From Hydrocarboniphaga sp. (GTDB lineage: Bacteria > Pseudomonadota > Gammaproteobacteria > Nevskiales > Nevskiaceae): a DNA stretch of 47,522 nt. Shown here one piece after another: positions 35,677 to 44,500 of the stretch. The first letter of the stretch is position 1. Every line of letters starts with the position of its first letter. The notes under the pieces were generated by a model. It saw nothing but the letters and a program-made list of their open reading frames with translations. It was not told the origin of the DNA and ran no database searches. The stretch spans positions 1-47,522 of the forward strand of contig NZ_JAQGNT010000083.1 of the NCBI RefSeq assembly GCF_028291725.1, given 5' to 3'. The position numbers and the translations under genes are program-made.

Positions 35677-35775
35677 GTCCGACCACCGTAGGTTGGGGTG
35701 AGCGCAGCGAACCCCAACATCGGCGCGGAACCAATGTTGGGGTTCGCTTGCGCTCACCCCAACCTACCGTCGGAC
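35677..35775. repeat. 99-bp inverted repeat between convergent genes
   Basis: GTCCGAC and a GTAGGTTGGGGTGAGCGC arm with AACCCCAACAT on the left are mirrored by ATGTTGGGGTT, GCGCTCACCCCAACCTAC and GTCGGAC on the right. The GTAGGTTGGGGTGAGCG type of motif is a common intergenic palindrome in many bacteria. It starts directly after the rhodanese stop and ends at the lipoprotein stop, so it may act as a two-way transcript end. Confidence 0.75.
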
Positions 35776-36296
35776 TAGTTCGTCGCCGCCTGCTGCGGTG
35801 GACGCGCAATCAGCGCCTCCAGATTGGCCTTGACCTCGCGCGCATCGAAGGCCTTGAAGTTGTCCGCAGGCTTGGGGCCCTTGAACACCAGAATGCTGGC
35901 CTGCGCCTCGTATTCGGTGCGCGGGATCGAGCTGCTGGCGCCAAGGCCGAAACCCGGACCATAAAACGGCGACCAGTAACCGCCGTAGCCACCGAAGCCG
36001 CTATAGGTCTGCGAATAGCTGGTCTGCGCATCGGTGTTGGAATCAGCCTGGACGAAGTAGTCGTAGCCGTTCTGCAAGGTCACTTCGGCGGCACGGTAAA
36101 GCAGGTAGTTTTCGACAGTCTGGCGCGAGGTGCTGGAGTTGCCGGAGAACGTGACCTTGTAGCGATTGCTCTCGAGACGCTGCTCGGAATAACCAACTCC
36201 GTTTTTCGCGGGCTGGTACGGGGTCGCGGTGACGCAGGCCGCGACAGCGAGCACCAGGCTCGACATCGTCAGGCTGCGAATCAGGTGGGTACGCAT
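35775..36296 (-). CDS. CC0125/CC1285 family (DUF4136-like) lipoprotein
   Basis: This 173-residue protein has a lipoprotein signal with lipobox VAAC (Cys21). The mature part has TPYQPAKNGVGYSEQRLESN, then YKVTFSGNS and YLLYRAAEVTLQNGYDYFVQ, features of the CC0125/CC1285 lipoprotein group. A Gly/Tyr-rich loop (GFGGYGGYWSPFYGPGFG) interrupts the domain. No function is known. The start at 36296 has an AGGAG site eight bases upstream and was chosen over an upstream ATG because it begins at the signal peptide. Confidence 0.8.
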   Translation of the reverse strand: MRTHLIRSLTMSSLVLAVAACVTATPYQPAKNGVGYSEQRLESNRYKVTFSGNSSTSRQTVENYLLYRAAEVTLQNGYDYFVQADSNTDAQTSYSQTYSGFGGYGGYWSPFYGPGFGLGASSSIPRTEYEAQASILVFKGPKPADNFKAFDAREVKANLEALIARPPQQAATN

Positions 36297-36467
36297 GAGT
36301 TGCTCCTGGGAAGGCAGTCGGACGGCGCCCGCCGTCCTTGGGTGCATTATCACGCGCCGCAAAACAGCGTGGCGCAACCATTCATTGGCGATTCAGCTAG
36401 CCGGCGCACCGCTGCAGGCAGCATTACAAAGATTTTCGAATCCGCAAGTTAGCTTGCCGCAACGCCC

Positions 36468-36965
36468 TCACGCATACGAGACCGAGATAATTTCCAGTTC
36501 GGTTTCTCCACCTGGCAGGCGGACGGTAAAAACCTCACCCTCCTGCTTGCCCAGCAACGCGCGCGCCAGCGGTGAATCGACGCTGATGTACCCCGGCCCC
36601 TCGCCCGCTTCGTCTGGCCCGACAATCCGATGCCGCCGGGTCTCACCGCCGGCGTCGGCGATTTCGATCTGCGCACCGAAGAACACCCGGCCCGGCTGGT
36701 CCGGTGCGCGATCGACCACGCGCAGATCCGGCAGCCGCACTTGCAGGTAGCGCACGCGCCGATCAATCTCCCGCAGTTCCTTCTTGCGGTACTGATACTC
36801 CGCGTTCTCGGAGCGGTCGCCCTCGGCAGCGGCGGTAGCCAGCGCACGCACGACTTCGGGCCGGCGCACGCGCCACAGCTGATCGTATTCGTCGCGCAGC
36901 CGCGCGTAACCTTCGGCGGTGATGTAGATGGAGCCCTTTTCCGAAGGCGGGCGGTATCGCGACAT
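36468..36965 (-). CDS. greB: Transcription elongation factor GreB
   Basis: Gre factors enter the RNA polymerase secondary channel and trigger cleavage of backtracked RNA. The 165-residue protein has the N-terminal coiled coil with the acidic tip ([20 protein letters not shown], holding the catalytic Asp and Glu) and the C-terminal FKBP-like domain with RIVGPDEAG and [14 protein letters not shown]. The [18 protein letters not shown] pattern and length point to GreB rather than GreA. Its ATG at 36965 overlaps the stop of the upstream SDR gene (TGATG), so the two are coupled. Confidence 0.93.
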   Translation of the reverse strand: MSRYRPPSEKGSIYITAEGYARLRDEYDQLWRVRRPEVVRALATAAAEGDRSENAEYQYRKKELREIDRRVRYLQVRLPDLRVVDRAPDQPGRVFFGAQIEIADAGGETRRHRIVGPDEAGEGPGYISVDSPLARALLGKQEGEVFTVRLPGGETELEIISVSYA

Positions 36966-37858
36966 CAGACTTGCGGAATCCCGTCCGGACAAAAGAAATC
37001 GGGCATGAAATGGGTAGTGCCCGGCACCGTGGCGTAGCCGGAGAAATCGGTCACGCCGCTCGCATGCAACACCAGGTCGTCAATGCAGAAGTTGCCGGTG
37101 AACTCGCGGCTGGGCTGGGTCAGGATCACGTGCGCCGCGTCGGCCATGATCTCCGGCGTGCGCGACTGCTTGATCATCGCATCACCGCCGAGCATCGCGA
37201 TCGCCGCGGTGGCGATGCCGGTGCGCGGCCACAGCGCGTTGGCCGCGATTCCGGCCTTCCGGAACTCCTCGGCCCAGGCCAGGATGCAGAAGCTCATGCC
37301 GTACTTGGCCATCGAATACGCGACATGCGGGCCGAACCATTTCGGCGACATGTCCAGCGGAGGCGACAGCGCCATGATGTGCGGATTCGACGAGCGTTTC
37401 AGATGCGGGATGCAGGTCCGGCCGACCAGATAAGTGCCGCGCGCATTGATCCCGTTCATCAGGTCGTAGCGCTTCATGTCGGTTTCCATCGTCCCGGTCA
37501 GCGAGATCGCGCTCGCGTTGTTGACCAGGATATCGATGCCGCCGAAACGCTCGACGGTCTTCGCCACCGCATCCTGCACCTGCGTTTCATCGCGGATGTC
37601 GCACTGCAGCGCCAGGCCTTTGCCGCCCGCACGCTCGATCGCTTCGACCGCGGTGAAGATCGTGCCTTCGAGCTTGGAATGCGCTTCGGCGGTCTTAGCC
37701 GCGATGGCGACGTTGGCGCCATCGCGGGCAGCACGCTCGGCGATCGCCAGGCCGATGCCGCGGCTGCCGCCGGTGATGAACAAAGTCTTGCCGGCCAGCG
37801 ATCCGGCTTTCATCGGCTTCAGCTTGAAACTGCCGAGATCAACGCTGCTGTAGCTCAT
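36965..37858 (-). CDS. SDR family oxidoreductase, HSDL2-like
   Basis: This 297-residue NAD(P)-dependent short-chain dehydrogenase has the cofactor motif TGGSRGIG (29-36), NNAS and the active-site YSMAKYG. Segments such as [14 protein letters not shown] and [12 protein letters not shown] resemble the HSDL2 (hydroxysteroid dehydrogenase-like 2) group, which is linked to fatty-acid metabolism. It lacks the SCP2 domain found in animal HSDL2. The start has an AAGGAG site. It follows the MMPL transporter gene by 35 bp and may share its transcript. Confidence 0.88.
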   Translation of the reverse strand: MSYSSVDLGSFKLKPMKAGSLAGKTLFITGGSRGIGLAIAERAARDGANVAIAAKTAEAHSKLEGTIFTAVEAIERAGGKGLALQCDIRDETQVQDAVAKTVERFGGIDILVNNASAISLTGTMETDMKRYDLMNGINARGTYLVGRTCIPHLKRSSNPHIMALSPPLDMSPKWFGPHVAYSMAKYGMSFCILAWAEEFRKAGIAANALWPRTGIATAAIAMLGGDAMIKQSRTPEIMADAAHVILTQPSREFTGNFCIDDLVLHASGVTDFSGYATVPGTTHFMPDFFCPDGIPQV

Positions 37859-37893
37859 CTGGTTTCTCCTTGCCTGCTATTGAGGGGTCTGAC

Positions 37894-40626
37894 TTAGGTT
37901 TCTTGCAACATCGCGGTTGCGCGCGCGAGGCGCTCGGCCTGGATGCGATTCAGGTTGCGGAATACGGTAGCGGCGATACGCGGATAGCGCCGGCGCAGCC
38001 GCTCCAGATCCTGCGAGTCGAAACGCAACACGCGTACCGGCGTCGTCGCCAGCGCATTGGCGGTGCGCTTCTGGCCGAAATAGCCGGCCTCACCCAGCAC
38101 CGCGCCGCGGCTGAGCTGGGTCAAGATCTGGCGCTCGCCGCCACGATCGATCCAGATATCGACTTCACCGTCGAGCACCACGTACATGTCGCGTGCCACG
38201 TCACCCTGGCGGATCACCTGATCGCCCGCCCGATGCCGTTCGAGCTTGGAAATCAGCGCGAAAACACGCGCCTGGCGCAGCGACAGGCCGGCGAACAGCG
38301 GGATCGTATGCTGCGGCGACTGGCCCAGATCGAGCCGCAGCATGTCCCACAAGGTGACGATCTTCAGCCGCGTCGCCAGGGCCGGCGTCAGCGTGATTTC
38401 GGAAATCCAGCCGATGAACAAGGTAAACGACGCGAGCAGGCCGAACTGCACCTGCGACTTCAGCTCGCTGCCGGCGAACATCAGCAGGCCGAGACACAGC
38501 GCCAATGTATTCAGCGTGGTCGGCCGCAAGGTACCGGCAAGGGCTTTCTCGACCGCGAGCTGCTCGTTGCCCAGCGAGCGAGCGTAACTATTGAAGCGCG
38601 CCAGAAAGTGCACGGTGTCGTCGACCGCAATGCCGAGCACGATGCTCGCGATCAGGCTGTTGGTCGGGTTCAGCGGGATGTCGAGGACGCGCAACAGGCC
38701 GAAGTACACCGCGACCGGCAGCAGGTTCGGCAGCAGCGCCCAGAGCCCGGCGACCAGCGAAGTGAACATCAGGCTGAGCAGGCCCAGAATCACCACGCCG
38801 GCAACCGCCAGCGACAGCCACTGTCCCTGCCCGATCGCCTCCACCGTGCGCGTCGCCAGGATCGAGCTGCCGGTCAACTCGCCATCGAGCGGCTCCGGCA
38901 ATTGTGCGAGGCGCACCCGAGCCCGCTCGGCAAACCTCGCGATCTCGGCCGAGTCGTTGACGTTCAGCCGCACCGAGATCAGCGCCTCACGGAAGCGCGG
39001 ATCGATGAAGCGGCGCAGATCCTCGCCGCCGACGAATACCAGGAGCTGCTTGGCGGCAGCGGCGCTGTCGGGCAGCGCGTAGGCGCTGTCGGCACCGTCG
39101 TTCATGCTCTGATGGATCAGCTTCAGATGATCGATATAGGACACCGCCGCGCCGACTTCGGGCTGGGCGCGCAACCAGGTCTGCAGCGTGTCGATCGCCT
39201 GCATCAATTCGGGCTCGGTCAGTGCATCGTTCAAATGGCTGTCGATATGCACCGCCACCAGGTTGGCACCATTGAACTCGCGACTGATCGCCTCGTAGTC
39301 GATGCGCGCCGGATGCTTGGCGACGAATCCCTTGACGTAGTCCGCACCCACCGGAATGCCGGTTGCCAGCCACAGGCATAGCGGCACGATGATCAGGGCG
39401 ACGCCGATGATGCGGCCGCGCCAGCGAGTATCGAAACGCGCCAGCGGGCCGGCGAAACGTGCGGCCAGCCGCTGGCCCAGGTGGCCCTGTTCGTGACGGC
39501 CGCAACGTGTGACCGCGAGCATCGCCGGCATGAAGAACAAGGTCAGCAGCAGCAGGAACGACACGCCGAGCACCGACAGCCAGACGAACTGGCGGATCGC
39601 CGGCAGCGCATTGATCAGCAGCGCCAGGAATCCGGCGATCGTCGTCGCCGTCGCCAGCAGCAGCGCCGGTGCGAGCTCACGCATCACGTGCGCACTGCGA
39701 TGCCGGCGCTCCTCGGCATCGCGCGCCGGCTCCGAGAAAAAATCCGACAGCAGATGGATCGCATAGGCCAGGCCGAGCGTGACCACCAGCGGCGGCGTGA
39801 TCACGGTGACCACGTTCAGCGGGATCTCCAGCGCCACCGCGCTGGCCAGGGTCCAGATCATCGCGACGCTGACACCCAGCACCGCAGTCAGCATCGCGCG
39901 CACCGAGCGGAACGCGATCAGCAGCAGCACGACGATCAGGCCGTAAATCGTCGGGATCGTGAACGCCAGCGTATCCAGCAGCGCCAGTGTCGTCGCCGCC
40001 TTGATCACCGGCGCGCCGGTGACATGAATTTCGGCGCTGCCGGTTTCCCTCGCCGCGATATCGCGGAAACGCTGCTCGTAGTGCTGCCGCAAAAAGCGTA
40101 CTTCGTCGACGCCCTCCAGCGACACCACCAGCGCCGCATATTTTCCGTTCGGCGAAACCAGCGTGCCGCGATAAACGGCGTTGCGATCGAAGGCCGCCGC
40201 CAGTGCCGGCACGACAGAAGGATCGGCGGCCGCCTGCTCGGTGAAACTGCTGACCTCGATGTCTTCGCCGCTGGCGAGCAGGTTCGGCACCGTCGCCAGC
40301 GAGTAGACGCTATTGACGCCTTCGACACGGCGCAAGGCCGCGCTCAGCCGCGCGATCGCCTCCAGATGGTCCGCAGTGAACACCGGATCGAAGCGCACCG
40401 CCAGCAGCACCGCATCGGTGTCGCCGAAGGTCGCGCGCAGATGCTCGAAGCTCAGGCGGTCGACGTCGTTCTTCGGCAGCAGCTTTTCGGTCGACGGGTC
40501 GACGCTGATACGCAGATGCCCTGCGCTGTCGAAACAGCTCGCTGCCGCGTAGACCGTGATCAGCGCGACGACGATCAGTGGCAGCCACGGCCGCCGCGCG
40601 AGGAACTCGATCAGCTTGTCGAACAC
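37894..40626 (-). CDS. MMPL/RND family transporter with C-terminal cyclic-nucleotide-binding domain
   Basis: This protein of about 910 residues has an RND layout: an N-terminal helix, a periplasmic loop (about 35-235), a block of five or six helices, a second helix plus loop (about 410-590), and a second helix block. MMPL-type RND proteins export lipids or other hydrophobic compounds using the proton gradient. The last 133 residues (about 778-910) form a cNMP-binding-like domain with DQVIRQGDVARDMYVVLDGE and RGAVLGEAGYFGQKRTANAL, which would face the cytoplasm. The GTG at 40626, 10 bp after the LolA-like stop, is the most likely start. Confidence 0.85.
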   Translation of the reverse strand: MFDKLIEFLARRPWLPLIVVALITVYAAASCFDSAGHLRISVDPSTEKLLPKNDVDRLSFEHLRATFGDTDAVLLAVRFDPVFTADHLEAIARLSAALRRVEGVNSVYSLATVPNLLASGEDIEVSSFTEQAAADPSVVPALAAAFDRNAVYRGTLVSPNGKYAALVVSLEGVDEVRFLRQHYEQRFRDIAARETGSAEIHVTGAPVIKAATTLALLDTLAFTIPTIYGLIVVLLLIAFRSVRAMLTAVLGVSVAMIWTLASAVALEIPLNVVTVITPPLVVTLGLAYAIHLLSDFFSEPARDAEERRHRSAHVMRELAPALLLATATTIAGFLALLINALPAIRQFVWLSVLGVSFLLLLTLFFMPAMLAVTRCGRHEQGHLGQRLAARFAGPLARFDTRWRGRIIGVALIIVPLCLWLATGIPVGADYVKGFVAKHPARIDYEAISREFNGANLVAVHIDSHLNDALTEPELMQAIDTLQTWLRAQPEVGAAVSYIDHLKLIHQSMNDGADSAYALPDSAAAAKQLLVFVGGEDLRRFIDPRFREALISVRLNVNDSAEIARFAERARVRLAQLPEPLDGELTGSSILATRTVEAIGQGQWLSLAVAGVVILGLLSLMFTSLVAGLWALLPNLLPVAVYFGLLRVLDIPLNPTNSLIASIVLGIAVDDTVHFLARFNSYARSLGNEQLAVEKALAGTLRPTTLNTLALCLGLLMFAGSELKSQVQFGLLASFTLFIGWISEITLTPALATRLKIVTLWDMLRLDLGQSPQHTIPLFAGLSLRQARVFALISKLERHRAGDQVIRQGDVARDMYVVLDGEVDIWIDRGGERQILTQLSRGAVLGEAGYFGQKRTANALATTPVRVLRFDSQDLERLRRRYPRIAATVFRNLNRIQAERLARATAMLQET

Positions 40627-40636
40627 GCTGGCCAGC

Positions 40637-41452
40637 TCAGCCGCCGAGTTGGAAGGAGTGCGGGTTGAAGTACAGGTCCGACAGGCCGTCGCTGCCAATG
40701 ACGCCGTCGATGCTGAGCTCGGTGTGGCTGTGCTCGCTCAGGTCTTCCATCGTGCCCTTGGACACGTACCAGCGGCTGCCGCTTTTTTTCAGATCCTTCG
40801 CCGACGCGCTGTAGCGCTTGCGCACCTGCTGGTCCGCGATAAATTCGGCGCGCAGGGCCACGCAGGATTCGCGGTCCACCCAGGTGCGGATCTCGGCGAA
40901 GCGTGATTGCTGTGCCGCATCGGGGGTCAGCTTCAGCACATAAGTGTCGCGCGACTCGATCTGCTCGGTCTTCTCGAGCACGACATGGCCGCCGCTGAAT
41001 GCATGCGAGATCTGCTTGATGTCGGCATAAGAGATGTCGGTGCCGAACAAGGGATTGTCCTGGGTGCCGCCCATGATCCGGCGCGTCTTGTTCAGCGCCG
41101 GCAGGAAGATGTACATCGCATCCTGTTCCTTGGCCTTGGCTTCGCGCAGCAGGTAGGCCGCGCCGCGCAGATCGGCCGGAGCATCGACGCGCAGCATCGT
41201 CCGCAGCAGCCCCTCGTCGCGTATCGCAAACAGCCGGCCCTTGAGCTGGCGGCTGGCGCCGTTGCGGTCGGTGGAATTGAGCGTGAACTGCTTGATCTGC
41301 AGCGCAGGCGGAATGTTGGCGCGCATGCAGCTGTCGATCGCCTCGACGCTGGGCGCGGCGGCATTGCCGGCCGCGATGGCCCCTGAACCGAACAGCATCA
41401 TCAGCAGGCTGGCGAGGCCGTGTCTCAGCACGGTACCCGTCTTGGTTTTCAT
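40637..41452 (-). CDS. Outer membrane lipoprotein-sorting (LolA-like) protein
   Basis: This 271-residue exported protein has a signal peptide (cleavage near AIAAGNAA, residue 29) and a LolA-like domain of the type paired with MMPL/RND transporters. Typical segments are RMLRVDAPADL-like LLRTMLRVDAPADLRGAAYL, YIFLPALNKTRRIMGGTQDN, DISYADIKQISHAF and WYVSKGTMEDLSEHSHTEL. This subgroup is annotated as outer membrane lipoprotein-sorting protein, but is distinct from LolA itself and probably carries lipid for the neighbouring transporter. The start at 41452 has a GGGAG site; an upstream ATG would add 33 unlikely residues. Confidence 0.85.
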   Translation of the reverse strand: MKTKTGTVLRHGLASLLMMLFGSGAIAAGNAAAPSVEAIDSCMRANIPPALQIKQFTLNSTDRNGASRQLKGRLFAIRDEGLLRTMLRVDAPADLRGAAYLLREAKAKEQDAMYIFLPALNKTRRIMGGTQDNPLFGTDISYADIKQISHAFSGGHVVLEKTEQIESRDTYVLKLTPDAAQQSRFAEIRTWVDRESCVALRAEFIADQQVRKRYSASAKDLKKSGSRWYVSKGTMEDLSEHSHTELSIDGVIGSDGLSDLYFNPHSFQLGG

Positions 41453-41575
41453 TCTCGTCTCCCGGGCGGGCGAGCGTCCGCTCCCCCGGGTGTAGCTTAG
41501 CGGGCTGGTGCCGGCCATGCGCAAGCGCCGCTGCAGGGTACGCCCGGGCACAAGGCTGTGCGACCGGCGCCGCGA

Positions 41576-42214
41576 TCAGGCCGTCGGCGCGGGCATGAAA
41601 TGCTTCAGCAGCAGGTGCGCCGGGAAGTACAGCAGGGCCGGATAGCCGAACAGCGCCACCATCAGCCAGGCCCAGGCCGGCATCCACTTCTGCGCGACGT
41701 CGTCGGAGAAACCATAAACGTAGTTGATGTTGACCGGTCCGATGCCAGCGCGCGACAGCGAGGGCGGCGGCATGAAGAAGTAGCAGACCAGCACTAGCGC
41801 CGTGGCCAGCACCGTCCAGATCACGAACCCGCGGCTGTCGTAGCCGGTGCGCCAGACCAGGTACAGCAGCAGCACCGGCAGCCAGCCATGGAACAGCGAC
41901 AGCCCGCGCAGGAACAGCGATCGCTGCGTGTCGAACATGTAATCGGTCATGCCGGTGACCCGCCAGCCGGCCAGGTTCGCAAGAAAATCGGCCAGCCAGA
42001 ATATTTGCGGGATCAGGATACCGGCCGTCGCGATCGACAATAGCAGCGAGCTTTCCATCCAGACGCCGGCAAGGGTCAGCAGCAGCGCCACATCGCAGAA
42101 ATACAGGAAGTTGCTCGGCCCATAACTGCGCAGATACACCGGCAGCAGCACCGCCATGAACGCGGTGTACGCGAGTTTGATGCCCAGTGGAATCGAGCCT
42201 GCCGCAACCTCCAT
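41576..42214 (-). CDS. Conserved hypothetical integral membrane protein
   Basis: This 212-residue protein has about six hydrophobic segments and no signal for export. Recognisable stretches are KLAYTAFMAVLLPVYLRSYG, PSNFLYFCDVALLLTLAG and INYVYGF near the C-terminus. I recognise it as a conserved bacterial membrane protein without a known function. The start has an AAAGGA site. It begins 25 bp after zur on the same strand and is probably co-transcribed with it. It is followed after 123 bp by the LolA-like gene. Confidence 0.75.
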   Translation of the reverse strand: MEVAAGSIPLGIKLAYTAFMAVLLPVYLRSYGPSNFLYFCDVALLLTLAGVWMESSLLLSIATAGILIPQIFWLADFLANLAGWRVTGMTDYMFDTQRSLFLRGLSLFHGWLPVLLLYLVWRTGYDSRGFVIWTVLATALVLVCYFFMPPPSLSRAGIGPVNINYVYGFSDDVAQKWMPAWAWLMVALFGYPALLYFPAHLLLKHFMPAPTA

Positions 42215-42239
42215 GGAAAGTCCTTTTGTGTTGTGCCGC

Positions 42240-42722
42240 TCAACCAGCGCATTTTCGGCAGGTGCCGAGCACTTCCAGCACCTGGCGCCTGGGCAGGAAG
42301 CCGGTCTGGCCGGCGCGCTTGGTGATCCAGGATTCGATCGCCGTGCTGTCCATTTCCTCGGCGGTGCCGCAGTCGCCGCACAGGAACAGCACGCCGGCGT
42401 GGTGGTGATCGGGCTCCTGGCAGGCGGTGTACGCCTTCAGCGATTCGAGACGGTGCAGCCGGCCGATCTCGACCAGGAAATCGAGGCCACGATAAACCGA
42501 CAGCGGCGATGGCCGGCGATCGAGCACGCCTTCCAGGCCCTCGATGATCTGGTACGCGGTCTGCGGCTGGTTCTGCGCCAGCAGGTGGCGATAGATGTCG
42601 CGACGCATGCCGCTGAGCCGGTGCCCGTCCGCCAGGCACTGCGCCTCGAGCGCCGCGACGCCGGCCTTGATGACGGCGGCCGGGCGTGCGGCTTTGCGGG
42701 ATTTATCGACGGTGCTGGCCAT
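42240..42722 (-). CDS. zur: Fur family transcriptional regulator, zinc-type (Zur)
   Basis: This 160-residue repressor has the Fur-type winged helix (about 36-95, with LSVYRGLDFLVEIGRLHRLE) and a metal-binding dimer domain with HHHAGVLFLCGDCG. The structural zinc site is Cys115, Cys118, Cys155 and Cys158. The CGDCG and CRKC pattern and the zinc-related neighbours point to Zur, which represses zinc-acquisition genes when zinc is plentiful. It is divergent from the COG0523 GTPase gene, with the inverted repeat at 42778-42790 between them, so Zur probably controls both. Confidence 0.92.
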   Translation of the reverse strand: MASTVDKSRKAARPAAVIKAGVAALEAQCLADGHRLSGMRRDIYRHLLAQNQPQTAYQIIEGLEGVLDRRPSPLSVYRGLDFLVEIGRLHRLESLKAYTACQEPDHHHAGVLFLCGDCGTAEEMDSTAIESWITKRAGQTGFLPRRQVLEVLGTCRKCAG

Positions 42723-42777
42723 GGCTGCATGCTAACCCAGCGACCGCATCGGGTGGGCCGCGCTTGCGCCGGCGAAC

Positions 42778-42790
42778 GTTACTTCGTAAC
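42778..42790. promoter_or_regulatory. Candidate Zur operator between zur and the COG0523 gene
   Basis: GTTACTTCGTAAC is a 13-bp inverted repeat (GTTAC-TTC-GTAAC), close in form to known Zur boxes such as GTTATA-N-TATAAC. The same arms occur at 44438-44450 in the next divergent region of the cluster. It lies 55 bp upstream of zur and 51 bp upstream of the GTPase gene. Confidence 0.7.
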
Positions 42791-42841
42791 ACTGTGCATC
42801 CGCTGCCACCGCAGCACCGTGATCGACACAGGAACCGCCGA

Positions 42842-43936
42842 GTGACGACCGATACCCGCATCCCCGTGTGTCTGCTGACCGGCTTTCTCGGAGCCGGCAA
42901 GACCACGCTGCTGAACGCCCTGCTGCGCGATCCGGCAATGGTCGGCACCGGCGTCGTCATCAACGAGTACGGCACGGTCGGCATCGATCACCACCTGGTC
43001 GAAGCCGCGCCGGAAGATACCTCGCTGATCGCCGACGGCTGCATCTGCTGCACCGCGCGAGGAGAGATCGCCGAGGCGATGCTGAGCCTGAGTGAGCGCA
43101 TGCAGGCACGTGCCGGCACCAGCTTGAGACGCGTGATCATCGAAACCACCGGCCTGGCCGAACCCTGGCCCATCCTGCAGCAGATCCTGCGCACGCCCGA
43201 ACTCGCCGAGCGTTACACGCTCGACTCGGTCGTAACTGTGGTCGACGCCTTCAACGTCGCGGACACGCTGGCGACGCAGGACATCGCAGTGCAGCAGATC
43301 ACCGCCGCGGATCGCATCCTGATCAGCAAGACCGATCTGGTCGACAGCTCCCAGAGCGCCGAGCTGCGCGCGCGCCTGGCCCAGATGAATCCGGACGCGG
43401 AGATCAACGACGTTGCGCAAGGCGCAGCGCAGCCGGAGCAGTTGTTCACCGGCGGCCGCCACGATCCTTCATCGCCGCAGTATCGGCCGGGCGCACTGCT
43501 GGCGAACGCCGACACGCTGCGCTTCACGCCGGCGCCGCCCGGTGTGCTGCGCCGCCAGCCCGGCCTCGCGGTGCCGCGCGACCAGGACATCCAGACGTTC
43601 AGCCTGATCCTCGATGTGCCGCTGCAGGCCGGCCGGTTTCTGGGATGGATGGAATTCCTGCGCACCTTGTGCGGGCCGACATTGCTAAGGGTAAAAGGCC
43701 TGATCAACATCGACGGCCAAACCGGGCCGACGGTGATTCACGGCGTGCAGAAAGCCTTCCATCCGCCGACCGAACTGGCGGCCTGGCCGGATGACGATCG
43801 GCGCACCCGCCTGGTCTTCATCACGCGCGGTTACGGCCAGGAAATCGTCGGGGAAACCCTGGGCTACTTGCAGGCCTGCGCAGCCGGCCAGCCGGCCACG
43901 CCTCCGGCCCCGTCAAGACCAATTCAGCTCAACTGA
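42842..43936 (+). CDS. COG0523 family GTP-binding protein (zinc metallochaperone type)
   Basis: This 364-residue G3E GTPase has Walker A GFLGAGKTT (14-22), the metal-binding CxCC motif (Cys67, Cys69, Cys70 in GCICC), a guanine-recognition SKTD and the CobW C-terminal domain (from about 255). COG0523 proteins load metal, often zinc, into client enzymes, and the zinc-starvation members are repressed by Zur. Being divergent from zur with a candidate operator in between fits the ZNG1/YeiR type. GTG at 42842 has an AGGAA site, and the longer upstream frame overlaps zur. A CobW role in cobalamin synthesis is unlikely here. Confidence 0.9.
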   Translation: MTTDTRIPVCLLTGFLGAGKTTLLNALLRDPAMVGTGVVINEYGTVGIDHHLVEAAPEDTSLIADGCICCTARGEIAEAMLSLSERMQARAGTSLRRVIIETTGLAEPWPILQQILRTPELAERYTLDSVVTVVDAFNVADTLATQDIAVQQITAADRILISKTDLVDSSQSAELRARLAQMNPDAEINDVAQGAAQPEQLFTGGRHDPSSPQYRPGALLANADTLRFTPAPPGVLRRQPGLAVPRDQDIQTFSLILDVPLQAGRFLGWMEFLRTLCGPTLLRVKGLINIDGQTGPTVIHGVQKAFHPPTELAAWPDDDRRTRLVFITRGYGQEIVGETLGYLQACAAGQPATPPAPSRPIQLN

Positions 43937-43941
43937 ACGCC

Positions 43942-44418
43942 TCACTCATCGAGCGGCGCAGATCCATGAGGGTGATCGGGGTGCCGGCGACGATGCAGCA
44001 CGAAGTTCGCTGTATGCGCCGCCGCCAACAATAGCGCGCCGCACACGGTCAGCACGGTCTCACCGCGATGTGCGATCACGCCATAGACACTGCCGACAAG
44101 GCCAGCGCTCAACAGCAGTACACCGCAGGCGCCAACTGCCAGCACTCGCCAGTCACGATGCCGCCGGCAGCCCAGCAGCAAAGCCGCGAAGCTCGACGGC
44201 ACCACGGCGATCAGCATCCAAAAATGAAACGACTCGCTGGTGAAAAGCCCGGCCATCGCCCAAGGCAGCGCTGCGACGAGCAGCGGCAGGGCCAGGCAAT
44301 GCACCAGACACAGGCCGGACAACAGCATCGCGCCCATATCGAGTGCCGCCAAAGGCGCCGCCGATGAGGCCGTGGACAATTCCGCAGAATCTGCAGAACC
44401 TCTGGAACTCCCGTACAT
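43942..44418 (-). CDS. MerC domain-containing membrane protein
   Basis: This 158-residue protein has four hydrophobic segments and the MerC-type cysteine pair in LCLVHCLALP (Cys37, Cys41). It ends in a His-rich tail, HRRRHPDHPHG. MerC proteins move metal ions across the inner membrane; outside mer operons they often occur in Zur regulons, where zinc is the likely ion. It is divergent from the ABC transporter gene with a candidate Zur box between them. Its end is 6 bp from the convergent COG0523 gene. Confidence 0.83.
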   Translation of the reverse strand: MYGSSRGSADSAELSTASSAAPLAALDMGAMLLSGLCLVHCLALPLLVAALPWAMAGLFTSESFHFWMLIAVVPSSFAALLLGCRRHRDWRVLAVGACGVLLLSAGLVGSVYGVIAHRGETVLTVCGALLLAAAHTANFVLHRRRHPDHPHGSAPLDE

Positions 44419-44435
44419 ATCGATACTCTTATCTG

Positions 44436-44464
44436 CTGTTACAAGGTAACGTCTGCACTATAAC
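44436..44464 (+). promoter_or_regulatory. Promoter with candidate Zur operator upstream of the ABC transporter
   Basis: GTTACAAGGTAAC (44438-44450) repeats the GTTAC-N3-GTAAC pattern found upstream of zur. It overlaps the -35 of a possible promoter, CTGTTA (44436-44441), with TATAAC (44459-44464) 17 bp further on. Zur bound here would block transcription of the ABC genes and probably of merC on the other strand. Confidence 0.65.
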
Positions 44465-44500
44465 ATCGCCGCCAGAAAAGTCGCGGCCGGGAGTTCACGC

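Noticed and set aside
37870-40668. Long plus-strand frames (503 and 395 codons) opposite the MMPL gene
   Set aside because: They are Gln/Arg-rich antisense translations of the transporter with no family match; the opposite strand has clear RND and cNMP-binding features.
44438-44450. Reading GTTACAAGGTAAC as an intrinsic terminator hairpin
   Set aside because: The arms are only 5 bp with a 3-nt loop and no T-run, and the site lies in a divergent promoter region. An operator fits better.
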